From Dicaeum eximium (taxonomy: Eukaryota > Chordata > Aves > Passeriformes > Dicaeidae), in contig VWZP01005243.1 of NCBI GenBank assembly GCA_013396995.1, positions 85,143-149,142 of the forward strand: a DNA stretch of 64,000 nucleotides. The letters run 5' to 3'. The notes under the pieces were generated by a model. It did not search any database. It worked only from the letters and a program-made list of their open reading frames with translations, and had not been told where the DNA came from. This document shows, piece by piece, positions 41,901 through 50,392 of the stretch (positions are counted from its first letter, which is position 1; each line of letters begins with the position of its first letter). The position numbers and the translations under genes were made by a program.

Positions 41901-44900
41901 CACCTTGCCTGTATCAGCATGGAGGACTGCAGCTCTGCCGAGCACTGTGCAGATGTGATCAAGTGCCTGGAGAGTTACAAGGGGCAGCACCCAGACATCA
42001 GTGCTGCCCGGTTCCAAGAGATGAAGGAGCTGGCCTGTGAGCTGAAGAGTGACAAGGGGCTCAAGCAGTGGAAATTTGCATGGTCTAAATGCCAGGAGAC
42101 CAAGCTGGTTTTTGAAAAGAAACTCGAAGCAGCCTTGAGAACAAGGAAGTCTCTGCTGTCAGATCGCAGCTCAGCTGTCGGGGAGCAGCCCCAGGCTGGC
42201 AGTGAGACTGGCACTCTGTCCCACCGGAGGCACTCTGAGGGGGCCACCTCCAGGTCCCACTGGGACAGGACTCAGAGCACATCCCATGGCTACAACAGAA
42301 CCAACAGCTCTCTAGAATGGACTAGGGAGAAAGCTCCCTCGCCCTCCCTGAGCTGCCCTGGTGATGTCGATGCTGGGGAAGTATTTGTCTGTCAACCTGC
42401 TCCCAGCCCTGGTCCTCACTCAAGCAGAATTTCTCTCGCCAGCAGAGCTTGTAAGTCTCCAACGCTGCCGGAAGAAAAGCCAAACCTGGAGAGCATATTA
42501 GAAACCCCAGAGGTGAAGCAGTCTTCTACATCCACTCCAGTCCCTGGGAAGCTGCCTCCCAGGAAGGTCTTCCGGAAGGCCCAAAGCTTTGACCTGCCTT
42601 ATGGTGAGAGCCTGTGGTCAAGCTGCCAGAGGAGCGAGCCGGCCAGATACGGCAACACCGGCGTCTTCATTAAGGGGCTGGAGGTGAGCAGCACTGAGCT
42701 GGTGGACAGGACGTTCGCGCTGCGGCAGCCAGCTGTGAGCAGCTGGGCTGCAGACTGCCTGCTGGAGGGACAGAGGGGCTGCCTCTCCGGGTCAGAAGCC
42801 AAGAGCTGGGGCAGGTAAGTGTCTGTGACAGTTGGTGTTCCATTTCTCAGGGTGGTGAAAAGGCACCTAGCAGAGATTAGAGGAGCTCTGTAGGGCTGGT
42901 TACTTTGGCACTGGTTACAGGACAGATGGAGATGTAGCTCCAGCTTCCCTGCATATGTGTATGTGATGCTGAGCAAGCCCACAAGGATGTCCAAACATAA
43001 TCTGCCACCTTCCTTGGTGGGACAACAGAGAAATGGGATTTGTGGCTCTTCCTTTACAGTGTGATTCCTCTAGGAGAGGAAAGTTCAGTTCCCAGACAGG
43101 AGAGGGAGTCTCTGAACATTGCTTCCATTGGAGGATGAGGGAAACAGTATTCAGTGACCTAACAAAGCCAGGAGTACAGGTGTAGTGGGAGAGCAGAAGC
43201 AGAGGGCATTGTCCCCCACACTTTTGAGAGTGCTGTACGCAGACTGGTAGAGAGGCACATCCAGCACCTTGTGACAGCAGCTTCACAGGTAAGAGGGTGT
43301 TTGTATTTTGCTTTGGGGCTGAAATCTCTGGGTGTCCAACAGCTGGCATTTGTGCTGTTTTCCTTCTCTATCCTTGAGAATCCTAACTTTGTTGTCATAC
43401 TACAATGTGTGCCTATGCTTTGGAGAGCCCAGGGATATGAGCTGTTCTTGACAAAGGGTCTCCAAGCAGGTCTTTCAGTTGCTCTCACAGGAAAATATTA
43501 AAATATAAGTAAAAAAATTAATGGCAGAGATGAGAAAAGAGTGCTGGATGCTGGAGGACCACAGTTACTACTCTTGAGTGAAATGGCTGGGGACAGTGAA
43601 ATCTTCAGGAAGGGGCTCCTAGACTCCTGTGATACCCAGAAAAGCTCGTGGCAGAGAATGTGCATCAGCAGATAGCAGGGTGACCACTTTGCTTCTCAAG
43701 AGAGTAATGCAGCAGGCCTCCCTTGTCTGTGGGTACTGAGACAGTCCCACTGCTCTGTTCTCTGAACAGCCAGAGAAGTTGACTTGAGGGAGAGTTGAAA
43801 TGCAGGGGAGGCAGGGACACATTGGAGTAGTTATGTTTGGTGCTACACTGCCTCACAGTGGAAACCTCGAGTACCTAAGAGACTTCCTTTGAGATATGTG
43901 AGAGCAGCCCATGCTAGGAACTGCTGTTCACTGATGAGGTGTTAGGACACTTCAGTTTTACTCTCTCACTTTTATCTGGACAAGCCAAACAGCACCTAGA
44001 TCTAGAGTTACTGTTCTCCCAGCATTAACATTGTTTCCCACAGTCTCTGGTCATTAGGCTGACTCCTCGCAGAAGTTACTGTGACTTCTGCTGTCACTTG
44101 TTTCTAGAGAGCAGCTGCAGAGCAGCTCTGTGTCCAGAGCAGGGGCTAGATGGGCTGAGGGATGCGTGTCCTGCTGAATTTGGGTCAGGATCACAGCCAG
44201 CCTTGGGCACTCACTTCCTGAATCCTTAGAATCACAGAATATCCTGAGCTGAAAGGGGGACCCAAAAGGATAATTGATTCAACTTCTCACTGCATTGGAC
44301 TACCCCAAGAATCACACCCTGTGCTTGAGAGTCTTGTCCAAATGCCTCTTGAGCTCTGACAGGCTTGGTGCCATGACCACTTCCCTGGGGAGCCTGTTCC
44401 AGTGCCTAACCATCCTCTCTCTGGGTGAAGGACCTTTTTCTAATAACCTCAGCCTAAACCTCCCCCGACAGAGCTTCATGCTGTTCCCTTGAGTCCTGCC
44501 AGTGCTCAGGGTCAGAGCTTTCATGGACAGTTGTGTATCTGAGCTTGGACTGTGCTAAGGATCATCTCATTTCCGTATTGGGTGTCAAAGAGAGCTTCTG
44601 TAGTGATAGTCCAGTGCTTCACAGGCACTCTGGCTGCTGTAGCCCTGCTGCAGCCTGGGTCCCTTGAAGGCTGAGTGTTTCCTGTTGCAGCAAACTGCGG
44701 CACATCATCGATGAGATGGTGACCACGGAGCGGGAATACGTGCGGTCACTTCGCTACATCATCGACAGCTACTTCCCTGAGATGGAGCGCCTGGACCTCC
44801 CCCAGGACCTGCGTGGGAAGCGCAGCGTCATTTTTGGAAACCTGGAGAAACTCTATGACTTCCACAGCCAATACTTCCTTCGAGAGCTTGAGAGCTGCTG

Positions 44901-47900
44901 CAACCACCCACTGAGGGTCAGCCACTGCTTCCTGCGACATGTAAGGCATCAGCACCTTGCCCCCAGGGTTGGGCTCTTCCAGACATGAGCTTGGTTTCTG
45001 TGCCTTTCCTTTTGTGCTTTGCTACCAAGGGACACTGCCAGGGAAACAAAGTGTCTGCTCCTTAAAGCCCACCTGTTTCTCCAGGGACATCCCTCACCTG
45101 TTTTCTGTCTGTGGTGTCAGTGGGAATGGTTAGAGTGAGTAGAGAGGTACAGACCAACTCTGGGTGAAAAGGGCTGATGGGCAGAAGCACAGGGACACAG
45201 ATCTTAAGGTCAGCTGCCCCATGCATTCTGCTGCTATGTGGTGTGGATGGTACCAGGTGACTATTGGGGTATGGAAGGGGCTAGGGATAGCAGAACAATT
45301 AATCAAAAAGTTCTAGCTACTCTGGGAGTAGGAAGACAAGAACAGTCCCTGGCTTTTAATGAGCTTGAAACAAAGTTACTCCTGATATCAGAGGAGGCTC
45401 TGGTGCAGCCTGGGAGAGGCAGAAGTACTAGAGTAACCTACCAGGGTCGTGGCTGTCACTGTGTCCTGGGTGCATGGGTCTCACACAAGGATGGATCTCT
45501 TCTGCAGAAAGACCAGTTTGGAATGTATGCACTGTATAGCAAGAACAAGCCAAAGTCGGACTCGCTGCTGGCCAGCCATGGGAATACCTTCTTCAAGGTA
45601 AGTTCCACTGCCTGTATCAGGATTGCTCAGTGTGTTTGGTCACTGATCTGTTTAAGCAAAGCCAACCTACCTGCCTAAGGCAGGCTCAGTGCTGCCTCTG
45701 CTTCCCTGGCACAATTCTCTGCACAGCTGTATGGAAGCTACAGGGGAGAGGTGCAGTGAGGGCTTGGGAGAGGAACTCAGCATACAGCAGCATTGGTCCT
45801 GCGGCCTTGCATCTCCCCAAGGGTACTCATTTTCCCTGAGTACCCCAGTCAAGAGGTGTCTTACCTGGGGGCACAGAGTGCTCCTTGGGGAAGCTGCTGC
45901 CTTCACTCTCCTGCATTTCTCAGTTCAAGCAGGTGCAGCTGGGGGATAAGATGGACCTGGCTTCCTACCTGCTGAAACCCATCCAGCGGATGAGCAAATA
46001 TGCCCTGCTCCTGAAGGACCTGATCAAGGAGTGCAGCGAGGCACAAGAGCAGGAGCTGGGCTATCTCCGTGCTGCTGAGGAGATGGTGAAGTTTCAGCTC
46101 CGGCATGGAAATGACCTGCTGGCCATGGATGCCATCCGTGACTGTGATGTATGTTCCAGTGTCTTCCCCTGCCCAGGGGAACAGAGCCACACTCATTCCC
46201 CTTCTCTAGACCTAGGGTCTTGGGATTGTACAGTGAGCCTCCCCTCAGGTTCCCCCAGTGATCAGAGTGCTGTCTGCCAGTACAGCATAGCAGGACTGCT
46301 GAGGCATGTGGCAAGGGAGCAGTGGGGCCTGGAGGTTTCCTTGATTTCCCAGGACAGACAGCCTGGGTGCTGCTACCTTAACTGGGTGAGCTGCTTGTCA
46401 TAAACATGGTCTCAGATGTTTGCCAGTGATGGGAGGCAGCCTGGCAGCCCTTGCAGATGGCATCCTGCAGCTGCTTTGGAACTTTTATCTCTTGAGCTGG
46501 TGAAAAGAGGGTCAGGCAGATTGCAGGAAGGAATTCAAACTGATGCTGATGCCAAGAGTAGGGCAAAATCAACTAGGTAGGATTGGAGTGGCATGCAAAG
46601 TGCAGCACTGGAGGAGAAACCCCAGGGCTCAGGGTGGAGTAGGATCAGTTTGGGTAAGGAGGAACTGAGGAGCTGACCTTCTGACCCAGATGGGCTCCTC
46701 GCAGTGGATGGAACTCATTTCCTCCCCAAGAGAAAGCTCTGGCTGCTGCCTGCAGTTGCCACCCCAGAGGTTTGTCACAGATCTGCACAGGGTGACAGAA
46801 GAGGGTCATCTGTGGGTTACACCTAGAAGAAAGGTCCAGCTCTCCCCTGAGCTTGGAGCCAGTTGTTTCAGCCAGCTTGATGTGGTCCCCAGCAATGCCA
46901 TGCAGCCTGACTTCGTCAAGAGCCCTCTTAAGATGTCAGGTAGCTGCCACTTCTTCACCACCTGGGCTACAGCCATAGGGGGCCCTGTTCTCCAAGTCCA
47001 GGTGTAGGGCTGCCTGGGTCATGCTGCTGGAGTCTTACAAGGATGCCCTCTTGTGTCCAGGTAAACCTGAAGGAGCAGGGGCAGCTGGTGCGGCAGGATG
47101 AATTCACCATCTGGCTGGGCCGCAAGAAGTGCCAGCGACACGTCTTCCTCTTTGAGGACCTCATCCTCTTCAGCAAGCCCAAGAGGATCGAGGGTGGCTT
47201 TGATGTGTATATCTACAAGCGCTCCTTCAAGGTAAGGGCAGCCCTGCAGCTCCCTCTTGTGTGGGAGGTGTCCATGGCTGGTTTTCCCATGCCACATGGC
47301 CTCTGAAATGGGAAGCAGGAGCACCTTCAGCAGAAGAGCTGCTCCCACCCACTTCTAAGCCTCCTCCAAACCATGCAGTGAAGCCAGAAGGGAATACTTA
47401 ACTTATTAATGCTTAAGCCCTCTCTGTGCTGTGAGATGTGGGGCAAGCATTTTCTGAGGGTCATGGAGTATGGGGGAAAGGCAGTGTGTACATGGCAGGG
47501 AAGTGGTGGTAATTCTGGATGAAGCACTAGCAGTTGCCTGAGCTGTCTGTGCTCAGCTATGTCCAGGACATACCTGCTGCTTTCCAGACCCTCAGGCTCC
47601 TTCCTGTTAGGTCTGCCAAGCTGGGGATAGCTCTAGCACAAGGTTCAAGCAGCCTACTCCTTTTGCTCCTGGTGCAGTCTGGTTTATGCTTTGCTTTTTC
47701 TCTTCCTCACAGACTGCAGACATTGGTCTGACGGAGAACTCTGGAGACAGCGGCCTGCGCTTTGAGATCTGGTTCCGAAGGCGGAAGTCCAGCGACACCT
47801 ACATCCTCCAGGCCAGCTCAGCTGAGACTAAGCAGGCCTGGACCAGTGACATTGCCAAAATCCTGTGGCAGCAGGCAGCCCGCAATAAAGGTGTGATTCC

Positions 47901-50358
47901 TTCCTGGAATTCCTTCTGTGCCGCAAAAGGTGCGGGCGCCCTGTTCAGCTCATGCTGTCCTGAGTAGGTTTGGAGCCTGTTACCAGGCAGCTCTGTGCAG
48001 CAAGCAGCTGTGTGCCAGCATGCAGCCTCAGGAGCATGTGCTGGGCTTGGCTGGGCATGTCCCTTCCCTGCCCCTCATCCCCCGGGAGCTTAACTGGTCC
48101 AAGCTCTGTATGACTGTAGACACCCAGCTGTTCTCCATGAGAGAAACAGAAGATCCACGCTCAGGGTTCCCTGTCGTGTGAACACAGGTGTGCCCTTTAG
48201 ACTCCCTGTGATCTAGGTCACTACTGGAGCTCACTACTGAATGATGCTGACCAAGTCCCTGCTGTCCCCCACAGGCTTCCCGCTTGGCAGGACTTTAGTA
48301 GGTGGCATGGCACTGAGCTACTTGGCTGGAGTAGGGCATGATTGCTTGTTCCTGGAGACTCCACAGCACTGGAGAGGGGAGCAAGGGGAGAAGAGGTCTA
48401 ATCTCAGCAGATCAGAAACAGCTCAGCCCAGGAGTGCTCTAACCTGTGGCTGAATAATGCCTGTGGGGAGGATTGGGCTGGGTCAGCCTCACAATGTGGC
48501 TGTGGGTCTCTTCCTCTCCAGAAATCCGTATGAAGGAGATGGTCTCCATGGGTGTGGGAAACAAGCCATTCCTGGATATCAAACCGAGTGAGGCAGCTAT
48601 TAATGACCGTGCTATTGATTACATCATGAAAGGCAGAGGTAGGTGCCAGCTTTGCCTTCCCCCTTGATCCATGTGAGTGGGGCAGGACTGGTTCTCAGAG
48701 ATTTTTTTGTATGTTTTCTGACAGCTGCCAGGACCAGAGCCTCAATTGCAGTGTCTCTGTTTGACCATTCCAACCCCTTCAAGAGGACACAGACGCAGCT
48801 CTCCACCGGCAGCACCCCCACTGCCTACACCCCTTCCTCTTCCCTGCTGGAGCCCCTCAACCTCCACATGTACCAGGACCAGGCTCTGCTGCCAGGAGTC
48901 CTGGCCCCCAGACGCCCGTTTGACATCGGCACTTGCATCGAGGAAGATGAGCTGGAGCACGAGACGAGCAGCCAGCCCTCAATGAGTACGTATGGCCCTA
49001 CTGCTCTGCAGCATCTGGGATGTGTGGGCTCATCCCTGCACCTTGTTTTGTGCTGTGTGGTCAGACCAGGCTTGCTGGGGTCATGGCAGTCCCTGTCTCC
49101 TACCCAGACCAGGGCACGAGGACCCTGCCCTTCTATGCCAACTCTGTCTCAGGTTCCATAAGGGGAGTTAGATCAAAAACAGGGGTTATAAAGCACTGCT
49201 GAGCTTCAGCCATACCCATGGTGCCGTGTACTTGGTGCTATGTACTGATGCTGCTGTGGTCTTGAGGACTTGTGTCCCTACCCCTCTGGTATGAAGTGCT
49301 CTGTCCCTTGCCCTCACCAGTCTGGTCCGTGACCTTTGCCTTCCCTTGTGTGAACTTCATTGGCCAGCCCATCCCAATCACCAGCATCATTATAACTCTA
49401 CTTCCTTGTGTTGATTTGTTATCTTTGGCCTTAAAGAGGCCCAGACAGGAGTGTGGCTGATCTGTGGGCTTGTGTAGCCAGTGCCTTCGTAGACGGGTAC
49501 ATTATCAAGCATATGTGGCACAGGTTATATGCAGTCCAAAGTCATGGTTATCAGAGTGACCTTCCTCTCTTTCCCCAGCAACAGAGAGCTCAGAGTCATC
49601 GCACTGCATGTCAGCCACTGGCTCCAGCGGCTCTGACAGTGGCTGTGTCTCCAGCGTCCCACAAGAAAGCTTCTGTGAAGACATGGGCTCACCCCCCTAC
49701 ATGCCCGTAGGCCCACAACACAGCTCTGCCATGGAGGGCAGACCCAGGTTCACAAACAGCCAGTACATTTCTGCAGTAAGTGCAAGCAGCCAAAACACTC
49801 TCTTCACTTTGCCTGCTCCTGTAACTGCCTCCCCAGTTCAAGCCACTGCCTCTCACAGGGGGACCGAAGATGCTGCTTTTGGGCATGGGGTGACTGTGGG
49901 GAAGTGACATTTCCTCTTGCAGACACTCACCCCTCTGGGGTGGGTGAGAGCCCCTCTGGTGCAGGAGCCACCCTGCGGTGGCCAAGATCCCTGAGGAGAT
50001 GAGCTGGAAAGGACCTGCAGTGCTGGAGGCTGCACAAGGAGGAGATTCTGCACAAACAGGAGCTATAATGCTGCCATGGGCTGGGGTACACATATAACCT
50101 CCTGGAATGGCTGGAGCTCTGCTGCATGCTGCCAAGCTCCTTTCCTGGAAGGTTTGGGCCTTTTTTGGGGAATGATGAGATGGAGGAGTGGGAGCCTGTT
50201 GCTCTGAGATGTTGGTGTGTTTCTGAGAGTTCTCAGCTGCTTCCCTTCCCACTAGATCCTGTCCTGATGCTGTTGTCCTCTAACCCTGTACTAACATTGG
50301 CTTCTCTCTTCTGCAGAAAGCAGGCCAGGTCACCATAAGTCCCTCAAGAATAGTGTGA
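4973..50358 (+). CDS. PLEKHG4: PLEKHG4-like RhoGEF (puratrophin-1), 5'-partial, 17 exons
   Basis: A Dbl-family exchange factor expected to load GTP on Rho-family GTPases at the actin cytoskeleton. Joining the exons listed below gives about 1126 residues with every junction in phase. Numbered from the first visible residue: end of a Sec14/CRAL-TRIO-like domain (about 1-68), helical spectrin-like region (69-391), Ser/Pro-rich linker (392-617), DH domain (about 618-795) with TEREYVRSL and SYLLKPIQRMSKYALLL, PH domain (806-910) with the late Trp in KQAWTSDI, and a tail with a SGSDSGCVSS-type Ser patch. The DH-PH pair looks intact. Assignment to PLEKHG4 rests on my recollection of the human protein: similar order and length, the MVSMGVGNK stretch, and the Ser-rich tail. 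The PH domain also resembles PLEKHG4B, so the paralogue is not fully excluded. The N-terminus and promoter lie outside the window, and the stop at 50356 is one of two possible ends. Confidence 0.85.
5060..6829 (+). other. Intron a-b
   Basis: GT-AG intron of 1.77 kb. The acceptor is preceded by a long T/C-rich tract. No repeat or open frame of note. Confidence 0.75.
6830..6946 (+). CDS. PLEKHG4: PLEKHG4 exon b: end of Sec14-like domain
   Basis: 39 codons after a pyrimidine-rich tract and CTGTGCAG, ending before GTGAGT. It contains the family pattern LTSMKSLHKHIDSSQLP followed by a GTFPYCHQNWLSFRR end. That pattern marks the close of the Sec14-like domain in Trio/Dbl/PLEKHG4 proteins. Phase 0 on both sides. 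Confidence 0.9.
6947..9183 (+). other. Intron b-c
   Basis: GT-AG intron of 2.2 kb. Contains the T-rich GTTTT microsatellite at 8913-8980. Nothing coding is apparent. Confidence 0.8.
8913..8980. repeat. T-rich GTTTT microsatellite
   Basis: Runs of T with several GTTTT units in the middle, interrupted by GGG. Simple repeat in intron b-c. Confidence 0.9.
9184..9282 (+). CDS. PLEKHG4: PLEKHG4 exon c: start of helical spectrin-like region
   Basis: 33 codons between TTGTAG and GTAAGC. It reads KLEYLLQQCQGVCAFLQGAI followed by a charged helix, and lines up with the RLEALLQNCQAACALLQGAI stretch I recall from human PLEKHG4. Phase 0 on both sides. Confidence 0.9.
9283..10284 (+). other. Intron c-d
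   Basis: GT-AG intron of 1.0 kb. Antisense open frames of 100-150 codons at 9479-9925 have no recognisable motif and look like chance. Confidence 0.8.
10285..10433 (+). CDS. PLEKHG4: PLEKHG4 exon d: helical region
   Basis: 149 nt between CTCCAG and GTGAGC. It encodes an amphipathic helix (AAVLLRNSRQLMKNVLED) and ends LTQDY plus two bases of an Arg codon (phase 2). That codon is completed by the exon at 23331 across a 12.9-kb intron, and the DYRxAxD junction agrees with the family. Confidence 0.88.
10434..23330 (+). other. 12.9-kb intron d-e
   Basis: The flanking exons share a split Arg codon, so no coding exon is needed between them. It contains T tracts (12863-12885, 17205-17220), a short GT run at 19339, and several AT-rich blocks with homeobox-like TAATTA/CAATTAA cores between about 16.6 and 22.4 kb. 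The clearest of these is 22110-22340. I see no CR1 copy in it. Confidence 0.7.
12863..12885. repeat. Poly(T) run of 23
   Basis: Uninterrupted T tract in the 12.9-kb intron. Simple repeat. Confidence 0.9.
23331..23469 (+). CDS. PLEKHG4: PLEKHG4 exon e: helical region
   Basis: 139 nt between CCTTGCAG and GTAAGG. The first base completes the split Arg codon. The translation DALDAASVLYNQVDEGVHQL, then a SNKRIQELELV helix, follows the spectrin-like repeat of the family. Ends in phase 0. Confidence 0.9.
23470..25821 (+). other. Intron e-f
   Basis: GT-AG intron of 2.35 kb with no repeat or coding signal I can support. Confidence 0.8.
25822..25944 (+). CDS. PLEKHG4: PLEKHG4 exon f: helical region
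   Basis: 41 codons between TTCTAG and GTAAGT. Reads VSSWIENVGRKRL and then SLEMLLQAQKQFKEFDLVAS. The LDMLLQAQ-type heptad is characteristic of PLEKHG4 and its paralogue. Phase 0 on both sides. Confidence 0.9.
25945..26455 (+). other. Intron f-g
   Basis: GT-AG intron of 0.5 kb. Nothing of note beyond its splice sites. Confidence 0.85.
26456..26647 (+). CDS. PLEKHG4: PLEKHG4 exon g: helical region
   Basis: 64 codons between TTTTCAG and GTAAGA. It opens EYCKRGQEALKKMNQWEDF and ends ICETVRLYEFFDK. Phase 0 on both sides. The next exon is 15.2 kb downstream, and the family alignment expects no exon between them. Confidence 0.9.
26648..41870 (+). other. 15.2-kb intron g-h
   Basis: Phase-0 intron, the largest in the window. 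Holds a CR1 fragment (28091-28480, minus), a CpG-containing candidate cryptic exon (31368-31420), a 189-codon antisense open frame with no known motif (31790-32359), and an AT-rich block near 35600-35665. The rest shows nothing I can name. Confidence 0.7.
28091..28480 (-). mobile_element. CR1 LINE 3' fragment
   Basis: Begins TCATAGAACCATACAATGG, the inverted form of the CR1 3'-terminal octamer repeat. It continues with the complement of the well-known CR1 tail (CTTGAACACTTACAGGGATG, AGAATTTCTTCCTAATATC). About 390 bp, 5'-truncated as usual, diverged, and lying antisense in the intron. Confidence 0.9.
41871..42814 (+). CDS. PLEKHG4: PLEKHG4 large exon h: last helix plus Ser/Pro-rich linker
   Basis: 944 nt between CTCTGCAG and GTAAGT, with one frame open throughout. 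The first 89 residues (AYEWALEGMRHL through KKLEAAL) complete the helical region. The remaining 225 or so form a low-complexity linker rich in Ser, Pro, Arg and Glu. It holds two islands that look constrained, AQSFDLPYGES and GVFIKGLEVSSTELVDR, shortly before the DH domain. Ends in phase 2. The linker is much longer than in the human PLEKHG4 I recall. Confidence 0.92.
42815..44690 (+). other. Intron h-i
   Basis: GT-AG intron of 1.9 kb between linker and DH domain. Contains the old CR1 fragment at 44229-44506, ending about 185 bp before the acceptor. Confidence 0.85.
44229..44506 (-). mobile_element. CR1 LINE 3' fragment, older subfamily
   Basis: AGAATCACAGAATATCCTGA at the left, then TTGTCCAAATGCCTCTTGAG and CTGGGGAGCCTGTTCCAGTG. 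This is the complement of the CR1 subfamily whose tail reads GACCCACAAGGATC. About 280 bp, noticeably diverged. Confidence 0.85.
44691..44940 (+). CDS. PLEKHG4: PLEKHG4 exon i: DH domain, conserved region 1
   Basis: 250 nt between GTTGCAG and GTAAGG. Completes a split Ser codon, then KLRHIIDEMVTTEREYVRSL. The Glu-Arg-Glu-Tyr motif carries the conserved glutamate that contacts the GTPase switch region in Dbl proteins. It continues through PQDLRGKRSVIFGNLEKLYD to CFLRH, and phase 0 follows. Confidence 0.95.
44941..45507 (+). other. Intron i-j
   Basis: GT-AG intron of 0.57 kb inside the DH domain. No further feature seen. Confidence 0.85.
45508..45597 (+). CDS. PLEKHG4: PLEKHG4 exon j: DH domain, middle
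   Basis: 30 codons between TTCTGCAG and GTAAGT, reading KDQFGMYALYSKNKPKSD and then SHGNTFFK. This is the strongly conserved middle of the PLEKHG4-type DH domain. Phase 0 on both sides. Confidence 0.95.
45598..45923 (+). other. Intron j-k
   Basis: GT-AG intron of 0.33 kb inside the DH domain. No further feature seen. Confidence 0.85.
45924..46148 (+). CDS. PLEKHG4: PLEKHG4 exon k: DH domain, conserved region 3
   Basis: 75 codons between TTTCTCAG and GTATGT. Contains DLASYLLKPIQRMSKYALLL, the CR3 helix that forms most of the GTPase-binding face, and ends LRHGNDLLAMDAIRDCD. I chose the acceptor before TTCAAG because FFK-FKQVQLGD fits the family pattern FFKxKQxxLGD. An acceptor after TTCAAGCAG would lose three residues. 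Confidence 0.93.
46149..47060 (+). other. Intron k-l
   Basis: GT-AG intron of 0.9 kb between the DH and PH domains. The open frame at 46690-47007 lies within it and has no family motif. Confidence 0.85.
47061..47231 (+). CDS. PLEKHG4: PLEKHG4 exon l: PH domain, first half
   Basis: 57 codons between TGTCCAG and GTAAGG. Reads VNLKEQGQLVRQDEFTIW, then KKCQRHVFLFEDLILFSK and YIYKRSFK. These are the first strands of the PH domain packed against the DH domain. Phase 0 on both sides. Confidence 0.95.
47232..47712 (+). other. Intron l-m
   Basis: GT-AG intron of 0.48 kb inside the PH domain, with a strong TTTTTCTCTTCC tract before the acceptor. Confidence 0.85.
47713..47890 (+). CDS. PLEKHG4: PLEKHG4 exon m: PH domain, second half
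   Basis: 178 nt between CTCACAG and GTGTGA. Reads TADIGLTENSGDSGLRFEIW, then DTYILQASSAETKQAW, and closes with the C-terminal PH helix. Ends in phase 1. The TENxGDSGLRFEIWFRRR form is closer to what I recall of PLEKHG4B than of PLEKHG4. Confidence 0.95.
47891..48521 (+). other. Intron m-n
   Basis: GT-AG intron of 0.63 kb after the PH domain. Nothing else seen. Confidence 0.85.
48522..48638 (+). CDS. PLEKHG4: PLEKHG4 exon n: post-PH segment
   Basis: 117 nt between CTCTCCAG and GTAGGT. Reads EIRMKEMVSMGVGNKPFLDI, then SEAAINDRAIDYIMKGR. The AINDR and MVSMGVGNK elements are shared with human PLEKHG4 and support that assignment. Phase 1 on both sides. Confidence 0.93.
48725..48985 (+). CDS. PLEKHG4: PLEKHG4 exon o: tail with RASIAVSLFDH
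   Basis: 261 nt between CTGACAG and GTACGT. Starts AARTRASIAVSLFDHSNPFK, continues with a Ser/Thr/Pro stretch and LNLHMYQDQALL, and ends in an acidic IEEDELEHE patch. Phase 1 on both sides. Only an 86-nt intron precedes it. Confidence 0.93.
   Translation: MPGPEPQLQCLCLTIPTPSRGHRRSSPPAAPPLPTPLPLPCWSPSTSTCTRTRLCCQESWPPDARLTSALASRKMSWSTRRAASPQ
48986..49578 (+). other. Intron o-p
   Basis: GT-AG intron of 0.59 kb. Nothing else seen. Confidence 0.85.
49579..49775 (+). CDS. PLEKHG4: PLEKHG4 exon p: Ser-rich tail
   Basis: 197 nt between TCCCCAG and GTAAGT. Reads SSHCMSATGSSGSDSGCVSS and then a Pro/Ser stretch ending QYISA. The Ser/Gly patch is close to the extreme C-terminus I recall for human PLEKHG4, so the bird protein runs past the human end. 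Ends in phase 0 with the strong donor used here. Confidence 0.9.
49776..50316 (+). other. Intron p-q, possibly with a small alternative exon
   Basis: GT-AG intron of 0.54 kb. An acceptor at 49921-49922 (CTCTTGCAG) opens an in-phase frame. If spliced out after 49977, this 55-nt piece would switch the next exon into its fully open frame, but the donor there is poor. This bears on the C-terminus question. Confidence 0.5.
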
Positions 50359-50392
50359 GCCCCTCGGCCCCGCCTCAGGAAGTGGAGTTGTT
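50317..50392 (+). CDS. PLEKHG4: PLEKHG4 exon q: C-terminal exon, two possible frames
   Basis: Preceded by TTCTGCAG and ending at a strong GTAAGT donor at 50393. Joined in phase 0 from the exon above, it reads KAGQVTISPSRIV and stops at TGA 50356-50358, 34 nt before the junction, which is too close to trigger decay. Read in another frame, the whole exon stays open (SRPGHHKSLKNSVSPSAPP and on) and continues in frame through the exon at 51614. Which frame is used depends on an upstream junction I cannot settle. Confidence 0.6.

Noticed and set aside
46690..47007. 105-codon open frame between the DH and PH exons
   Set aside because: Lies in an intron whose flanking exons join in phase and match the family without it.
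44691..47890. Assignment to MCF2L, Trio or Kalirin instead of PLEKHG4
   Set aside because: Those share the Sec14-spectrin-DH-PH order, but the DH middle (QFGMYALYSKNKP) and the PH and post-PH sequences fit the PLEKHG4 group specifically.
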